NCBI GenBank assembly: GCA_958510825.1
Contig: OY294044.1
Location: 40,832,791 to 40,896,790, forward strand
Source: Brachypterus glaber
Taxonomy: Eukaryota; Arthropoda; Insecta; Coleoptera; Kateretidae
Length of the DNA stretch: 64,000 nucleotides
Direction: 5' to 3'
Made by a program: the position numbers and the translations under genes. Below the pieces are notes generated by a model. That model was not told where the DNA came from. It ran no database searches and saw nothing but the letters and a program-made list of their open reading frames with translations. This document shows positions 58,134 through 64,000 of the stretch, one piece after another. Positions within the stretch are counted from its first letter, which is position 1, and each line of letters opens with the position of its first letter.

Positions 58134-58691
58134 TGTAGGGATTTTACTCTTTTTAGTAAAATTCCAGTAAAAATTACACTATTATTTTTCATAATGTAAG
58201 AATAGTTGGTTTATAAATTACCAAAATAATATACTGTGAAACTCTATTTATTTATGGGGATTTAACCATATTTTTGTCTCCTAATTTTTATACTTTTTAA
58301 TTGTGATGATTAAAATTATGTTTCACAATTATATGATTTCTTGGTATATAATTCTATTTGGATTTAAACAGGCTTTTGGTTTGGATCCCAATTTTTTAAA
58401 TACGAAGAACATGTAGGGATTTTACTCTTTTTAGTAAAATTCCAGTAAAAATTACACTATTATTTTTCATAATGTAAGAATAGTTGGTTTATAAATTACC
58501 AAAATAATATACTGTGAAACTCTATTTATTTATGGGGATTTAACCATATTTTTGTCTCCTATTTTTTATACTTTTTAATTGTGATGATTAAAATTATATG
58601 TTTCACAATTATATAATTTCTTGGTATATAATTCTATTTGGATTTAAACAGGCTTTTGGTTTGGATCCCAATTTTTTAAATACGAAGAACA
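58134..58691. repeat. Tandem duplication, 278-bp period, nearly identical
   Basis: Units 58134-58411 and 58412-58691 differ by two substitutions and a 2-bp indel by my count. Each starts TGTAGGGATTTTACTC and ends CGAAGAACA. Confidence 0.95.
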
Positions 58692-58780
58692 TTTCTTTTA
58701 AAGTACAAAAAAATTACTAGTCTTAAATATCTCATAAACTCAAACGGCATAACGAGTCCCATTTCACCCTTTAGTTCACA

Positions 58781-58858
58781 AATTTTCCAGCGGTACAGAT
58801 CTGATTTGGGGGTTAATAATTATTAACCCCCAAATCAGATCTGTACCGCTGGAAAATT
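58781..58858. repeat. Perfect 78-bp palindrome
   Basis: AATTTTCCAGCGGTACAGAT...GGGGGTTAATAA pairs without mismatch with its inverse around 58819/58820. There is no loop. Confidence 0.97.
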
Positions 58859-59790
58859 GTTAAATTATAATTTAACAATATTTCGAAAACACGAATAACA
58901 CCAGCCCACAAAAAATAAGTTTAAATACCATTAGACTATATTTTTTTTCATTATTTTTGGGGGCTGAAAACGAATTTGACAGTCCAAAGTACCCTCCTTA
59001 CTTAAAAGTGGTTTTAGTCAGATATCCTTAAATTTTGGATATGCTATAATTCTTAAAATTCTGATTAAAAGTTTACAAGTGCACAACTACCAAAAATTAT
59101 TAGTTTAGGTACTAGAGCATTTTAAAAATCTCGAAACCCGCGGTGCATCGGTGTTACGAAAAAGTATTTTCTGTCTTATTTAGCTAAACTACTTTTATAT
59201 TTTTAATATGAAGGTATAGAAATACACATTTTTTGGATGCTATAGTTCTTAATTTTATGATCTAAAGTGTCCTTGGGCACACTACCAAGATTCAATAGTT
59301 TGTGTGCTAGAGAACTTAAAAGATCTCAAGCTAGTTTATCCAGTATTCTTTATTGCAGTTTTTTTTTCTGGGGTCAACAGGATTTTTCACTGCCAAATTT
59401 GTTTTCAGCACACAAATATACGAAAAAAAAATATAGTCTGGTTAACCAGACTATATTTTACTATTAGTAATTGACTTTTTTTAATTTAATTATTTTTTTT
59501 TGTGGGCCTGCGCAATCTTTGATTACAGACCTACAAATTTGGTTTAGGAAAAAATACCTGGAGCAAATTGCAATCGAATCAAAATCAATAAAAACATGTC
59601 TCGGAGATTTTTTTTGCCGCTTGGTAAATTAATAATGTACTGTTAAAAACTTTGTTTCAAATAATTACGAGACAAAAATTCCAGTTGTGTTTAAATATTT
59701 TAAAGCGCGTCGCTTTTAAACATTATATTATTTTATTTTAGCATTCCCATTTTGAAAATTTCGAAAAGCCTTCATGCAAAAAATTTCAAT
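58859..59790. other. AT-rich sequence with a small palindrome
   Basis: AATATAGTCTGGTTAACCAGACTATATT (28 bp, perfect) at about 59430-59457. No gene. Confidence 0.6.
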
Positions 59791-60990
59791 TTTTTTTTTG
59801 CGTATTTTTGCGTTTTATGTCGATATAAATCAACTTCAAACAAAAAAAAAATTATCGGTCAATTGGTCTGTCCGGGAAATCTTGTGGGCACGATAACTTG
59901 AGAACGCTTTAAGCTAGAGACTTGAAATTTTGCATACAGGTATCTTACCAAAAATTCTAGCTTGGGATAGTTTTTGGTGAACATTGGGGTGCGGAAAGGG
60001 GGAAAATTGCATTTTTTTTAGAAAAAATTAAAAATTGCTATATTATAACAATTATAGCATTAAATGGGATTTTTGAGGTTGCTGAAATTGAATCTGATAA
60101 TAAAAATTTTCTAACCACCCCCGAGGGGGTGAGGGGGTAAATCTTTATAAATAGTTTCAATATTTTCGTCAAAATTGGTATATAGGGGTTTTGGGGTTGA
60201 AGAATTGAATCTGACAATTATGATTTTTTACTTTTGTATGTTCTTTACAACTAATAGTTTTTTTCTGTAAAACTTTTTTTTAAAACTGAATTTTTTTTGG
60301 ACATAATAGGTTTTCCTTTGCCCTTTACTTTTGTTAATAATAATAATAATTAGTTTTTCTAATTTCACCCCCTGAGGGGTGGGGGTAGTTTTAGTAAAAA
60401 CTGGTAAATTGGGCTTTTTGAGGTTGCTGAAAGTGAATTGGATAATAAAAAAATTCTAAAAAAGGTAACCCCCTGAGGGGTGGGGCACTTTTCGTGAAAA
60501 TTGGTATATTGGGGTTTTAGAGGTTGCTGAAAGTGAATCTGATTATAAAAAATTCTAACTCCACCCCCAAAGGGGCGGGGGGTAGTTTTCGTGAAAACTG
60601 GTATATTGGGGTTTATGTAACACTTAAAAAATTATAAACTTATAAAATGTCATGAAAATGTTACGCCTTACATGGGGGGTGGGGTCAAAAATGACCAAAT
60701 TTTGCGTTACGTAATACTTGAACGTTCCCCTGAGGGGCAGGGAGTAGTTTTCTTGAAAATTTATATATTGGGCTTTTTGAGGTCGCTAAAACTGAATCTT
60801 ATAATAAAATTTTTCTAATTTAACCCCCCGGGGTGGGGGTAGTTTTTGTGAAAATTGTTATATTGGGGTTTTTAAGGTTGCTGAAAGAGTAGCTGGTAAT
60901 AAAAAATCTTTAATTCCACCCCCTAAGAGGCAGGGGTAGGTTTCGTGAAAATTGGTATATTTTTAAGGTTGCTAAAAGTAAATCTAAGAA
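59790..60990. repeat. GGGGTGG-rich tandem array, copy C of the dispersed repeat
   Basis: 59800-59900 has GTCGATATAAATCAACTTCAAAC and a degenerate CGGT tract. Then six to eight units of about 100 bp follow: TTGGTATATTGGGGTTTTxxAGGTTGCTGAAAGTGAATCT...AATTCTAAYTYCACCCCC...GGGGT. One unit is interrupted at 60616-60728 by part of the GGGAACGTTCAAG MITE family seen at 43522. Confidence 0.85.
60616..60728. mobile_element. Partial copy of the GGGAACGTTCAAG MITE
   Basis: TATGTAACACTTAAAAAATT at one side and GCGTTACGTAATACTTGAACGTTCCC at the other, as in 43522-43749, with a G-run centre. Confidence 0.7.
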
Positions 60991-62284
60991 TAAAAAATCC
61001 ATTTTACGGAAGGAGGTGTAAAATGTGAAAGCTCTTTTACTGGGCAGTGTATTTTATTTATTCATTTATACCCGACACAGGGACCTTTACAAAAAGGTAT
61101 TTTATACCGGAGAATGTTTATTTATACATTTTAATGTTTAAAAATTTAAATTGGTACAAGATTCTGGCAGCTTCTAAATCTTCATCATAACATTTTCAGC
61201 GGTTAACCATATCCCATGCTCGATTAGATACTACCTAATATTATCTGCATTACTTTATATGAAAAACAAATATAAATATTTGCATAAATTAAATAAATAG
61301 TGACTGACGACTTATATACTTTAATTTAATTAATATAGTGTTTTTCTAAGTTGTTTAACTGCTTATATTAAGTTTGACAAATTCGACGTTAGTTAAGAGT
61401 GGCAGTATTTTTAGAGACGATCTTCGCTTTGTCGATACGGCGAGCAAACATCGGTATTCTATGATAGCAAGCCGTCGCGGCAGTCGCAACCCGGCCAGCC
61501 ATACACTGCTGATCAATAAGATTAGATTAGACTTGCTCTTGTTTATTATAACAGAACAAATTCATTTTAGCATACGTATAGCTTGTTGCAACTTAATTTT
61601 AAAAGTTTTATTAATAAGGCAAGAAAACGACCGATACGTGCTACATCTGGCATAATAGGATTCATGTAGATATAGATACTACGGTTCTGTCTAATAATTG
61701 CATAATATAAAAAAATCTAATTTTGAAATGTTCTTAATTTTTAAACCTGACGCCACACGTAAGGCATAAGGCGTAAGTATTAATGGACCAAGTCTGCTTT
61801 TTAAAAATAAATAGTAAACTCTGCTTCCAATGCTCAAACAAAATCTATAATGAATTTAAAGAGTATACTCTCTAACTATAGTCAATAAAGTGTATTAACT
61901 ATGTCAAAGTAAGGTACATCATTTAATATTATGATTAAAAATTTAATCTAAGTATCTAGACAGTTTATACAACTTTAATGGAAGTAAACAAGGTTTGAAA
62001 CTTTTTAAATTCTGTTTTGATTAAATTGAAATAGGATTTTTACGTAAACGTTTGAATAGTAAATATATGACAAAACGCAGCAAAAGTTGTTAAGTTAATT
62101 TCATTAGTATGCATACACAAAGTGTATTACATATCTGTAAAGTAATATTCAATATCAATATTTTAGTTTTTTATATCTAGCCAATTCTTTCTTATAATTA
62201 GGTAGCAATTTTTTTGCCATATCGCCAGTAGCGCCATCTCGTAAGATTTTTGTGAGCTTTCAATATGGCCGTCGTTGAACACGT
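60991..62284. other. Mostly AT-rich sequence with one GC-rich patch
   Basis: 61410-61510 is clearly richer in GC and CpG (GCCGTCGCGGCAGTCGCAAC, CCGGCCAGCC). A 93-codon frame crosses it but starts at a non-ATG codon and looks like no protein family. It could be a promoter or a UTR exon. Confidence 0.45.
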
Positions 62285-62484
62285 ATATTTATTATTTATT
62301 TATTATTTATTTATTATTTATTTATTATTTATTTATTATTTATTTATTATTTATTTATTATTTATTTATTATTTATTTATTATTTATTTATTATTTATTT
62401 ATTATTTATTTATTATTTATTTATTATTTATTTATTATTTATTTATTATTTATTTATTATTTATTTATTATTTATTTATTTATG
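62285..62484. repeat. 11-bp minisatellite (TTATTATTTAT)n
   Basis: About 18 nearly perfect 11-bp units. Long open frames here are repeat artefacts. Confidence 0.96.
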
Positions 62485-62539
62485 TAATTACAGTGTCATG
62501 TATTATGTATTCCAGAAACTGTTTTAAACAGTTTTAACC

Positions 62540-63301
62540 CATATACACGGTGATTTCAGTCTTTTGTGAGAAAAATAAAGGGGATGATTTCAAATCACCA
62601 AGCATAAAAACCAACTAAGAAAAGTTCGGAAATAAGTCCTAAGGAAGCTAAGGCCCTTCACAGCATATTGAATGGGGAACAAAAAAAGCACCAATAAAAT
62701 TTTAATCCTGGAGTGTGATTTATTATTTAAAACTAAGCAAACAAGTAATCTTTACCGAAATACCTAAATTTAATATTAAAGGAATAATAGCATTTTAAAA
62801 GGTAACATTTTTTGGGTCACAAAATGTTAGGTACTTCCTCTTAATTGCATTTTTATGCATTTTTACTCAAAGAATTCATATTTTTTACAAATAATCAAAA
62901 AAAAAACATAAAAAATTGGGGCAAAAATATGTTAAGCCTCACATGTTTTGTGCGTCTATGCACGCCTCTGGAAAGATTAAAAAATAATAATAATTTGCAT
63001 AATCTAACTACTCTTACTAACCCCTTCCGCTCCAGCTGTTTCTTAAGGAATAGCATACCAGATTTTTTTATGGAAAATCCCGTATACGAATATCCAACTG
63101 TGAATATTGTGTTAAATATAGCTATACCTAAAAATATCCATACGTGGATGCAATGTAACGAAGAGGTTAATACTAGTATACATGCAAAACCTTGTCACTT
63201 TACCTTAAAGGGTACGGGAGTTATTAATTAAAAATCTTACTTTTAGTACAAGGTCGTAACTCTCTTAGGGTTCGTAAGGTTATGTGCTGGTTTTACATGT
63301 T
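62540..63301. mobile_element. Foldback family copy 2, altered
   Basis: Follows 41754-42485 from ACACGGTGAT through GGGGAACAAAAAAAGCACCAATAAAATTTTAAT and GCACGCCTCTGG to AAAGGGTACGGGAGTTATTAATTAAAAA. It has about 150 bp of extra sequence at about 63005-63165. Its right end is cut off by the repeat starting at 63308. Confidence 0.8.
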
Positions 63302-63307
63302 TTCTGA

Positions 63308-63420
63308 TATAAAGAACTTTCACTTTCGGGTTTAGACCGTGTTAATGGATTTTCACTTTCCGACGTTTCGTCTCTTACTACTAGAGACATCTTCAGGGAT
63401 TAATCTGAAACTAAGTTTCG
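63308..63420. repeat. GAAACGTCGG repeat, copy 2
   Basis: ATATAAAGAACTTTCACTTTCGGG...GACGTTTCGTCTCTTACTACTAGAGACATCTTCAGGGATTAATCTGAAAC, followed by AATCAACTTGTGTCACTATTTATGACGAG. Confidence 0.92.
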
Positions 63421-63759
63421 AATCAACTTGTGTCACTATTTATGACGAGTTGTGGTTATTCACCCGTGACGAGGTTTTTCCTATCAAAGACTTCCATATT
63501 GCAGGTAAGTGGTAACCAGTGTCCCGATTGATATTGTTAGGATGCCTAATGTAAAATCATTCCCTTAATTTTACACCAAAAGACTGCAAACCGTTGCCTA
63601 AAAACTATTTTGACGTTTCCTAAACATTAAAATTCCATCTATGATTGGTAAATTCTTAAAAATGAAAACCTAAAATAAAACAAAGGTGATTTTACCTTAA
63701 GCTATAAACTAAAAGCTTCACTTCCATACAAAGAGGTAAAATTGTTTGGCCAGCATTTA

Positions 63760-63784
63760 TATACAATAAATAAATAAATAAATA
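63760..63784. repeat. (AATA)n microsatellite
   Basis: Five to six tetranucleotide units. The preceding 63480-63760 shows no gene. Confidence 0.8.
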
Positions 63785-63839
63785 ATTGACTTTATTATCA
63801 AACATAGACATACAAATATAAATAACAAATTTTAGATTT

Positions 63840-64000
63840 TAAGCTTTTACGGCCATTAAGATATAAAGAACTTTCACTTTCGAGTTTAGACCGTGTTAAT
63901 GGATTTTCACTTTCCGACGTTTCGTCTCTTACTACTAGAGACATCTTCAGGGATTAATCTGAAACTAAGTTTCAAATCAACTTGTGTCACTATTTATGAC
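63840..64000. repeat. GAAACGTCGG repeat, copy 3, running off the window
   Basis: Repeats copy 2 about 554 bp downstream in the same orientation, including the AATCAACTTGTGTCACTATTTATGAC that follows. It is preceded by TTTTAAGCTTTTACGGCCATTAAG, also found before the hairpin at 52847. Confidence 0.92.

Noticed and set aside
61374..61655. 93-codon open frame
   Set aside because: Non-ATG start and no protein-like pattern; only the GC-rich patch is notable.
62265..62537. Long Tyr/Leu/Ile/Phe-rich open frames
   Set aside because: Translation of the 11-bp AT minisatellite.

Overview
The window is AT-rich animal DNA made almost entirely of transposable elements and their remains. I find no convincing host gene. 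Several things point to an insect: an errantivirus-type LTR element with an env gene and a tRNA-Ser-like primer site, mariner/Tc1, piggyBac and hAT-like elements, many TA-flanked MITEs and foldback elements, and a tRNA-headed SINE. The dense run of long foldbacks ending in CAGGGTG-like or related termini fits insects such as beetles or hemipterans, but I cannot name the species. A run of 200 N at 27217-27416 is an assembly gap.

Region 1 (1-9.3 kb): a microsatellite and a short MITE precede a complete-length errantivirus-like provirus on the minus strand (1029-9331). Its boundaries are excellent: two LTRs of about 200 bp, primer-binding site, polypurine tract and a perfect 4-bp CATT target duplication. 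Its gag, pol and env frames are broken by stops, frameshifts and microsatellite growth. The most unusual feature of the window is here. Between RNase H and integrase, pol carries an extra domain that reads as a TARG1/OARD1-type macrodomain (ADP-ribose hydrolase), with the Lys and Asp expected of its catalytic pair.

Region 2 (9.3-19 kb): TIR elements, tandem duplications, a full-length mariner-like element (14253-16488) with TA duplications, about 90-bp TIRs, a 55-bp intron, one frameshift and an inverted 203-bp copy of part of its own transposase, and a deleted Tc1-like element.

Region 3 (19-26.3 kb): a 7.3-kb imperfect inverted repeat of T(A)TGGGT-rich sequence, later invaded by a hAT-type MITE, a deleted piggyBac, two SINE copies, a foldback with a GATATC minisatellite, an element with a 49-bp minisatellite, and a probable solo LTR. 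Removing the insertions lets the two arms line up.

Region 4 (26.3-51.6 kb): the gap with a palindrome beside it, then many non-autonomous inverted-repeat elements of 150 bp to 1.9 kb (several with TA duplications), two sets of larger tandem duplications, and microsatellites.

Region 5 (51.6-64 kb): a 5.9-kb T-rich block bounded by inverted termini, a MITE with a 14-bp flanking duplication, a recent 278-bp tandem duplication, a perfect 78-bp palindrome, a GGGGT-rich tandem array around 60 kb, an 11-bp minisatellite, and repeats with a conserved CTGAAGATG-hairpin-CGAAACG motif. Only the errantivirus and the mariner-like, piggyBac and Tc1 remnants encode recognisable proteins, and none is intact.
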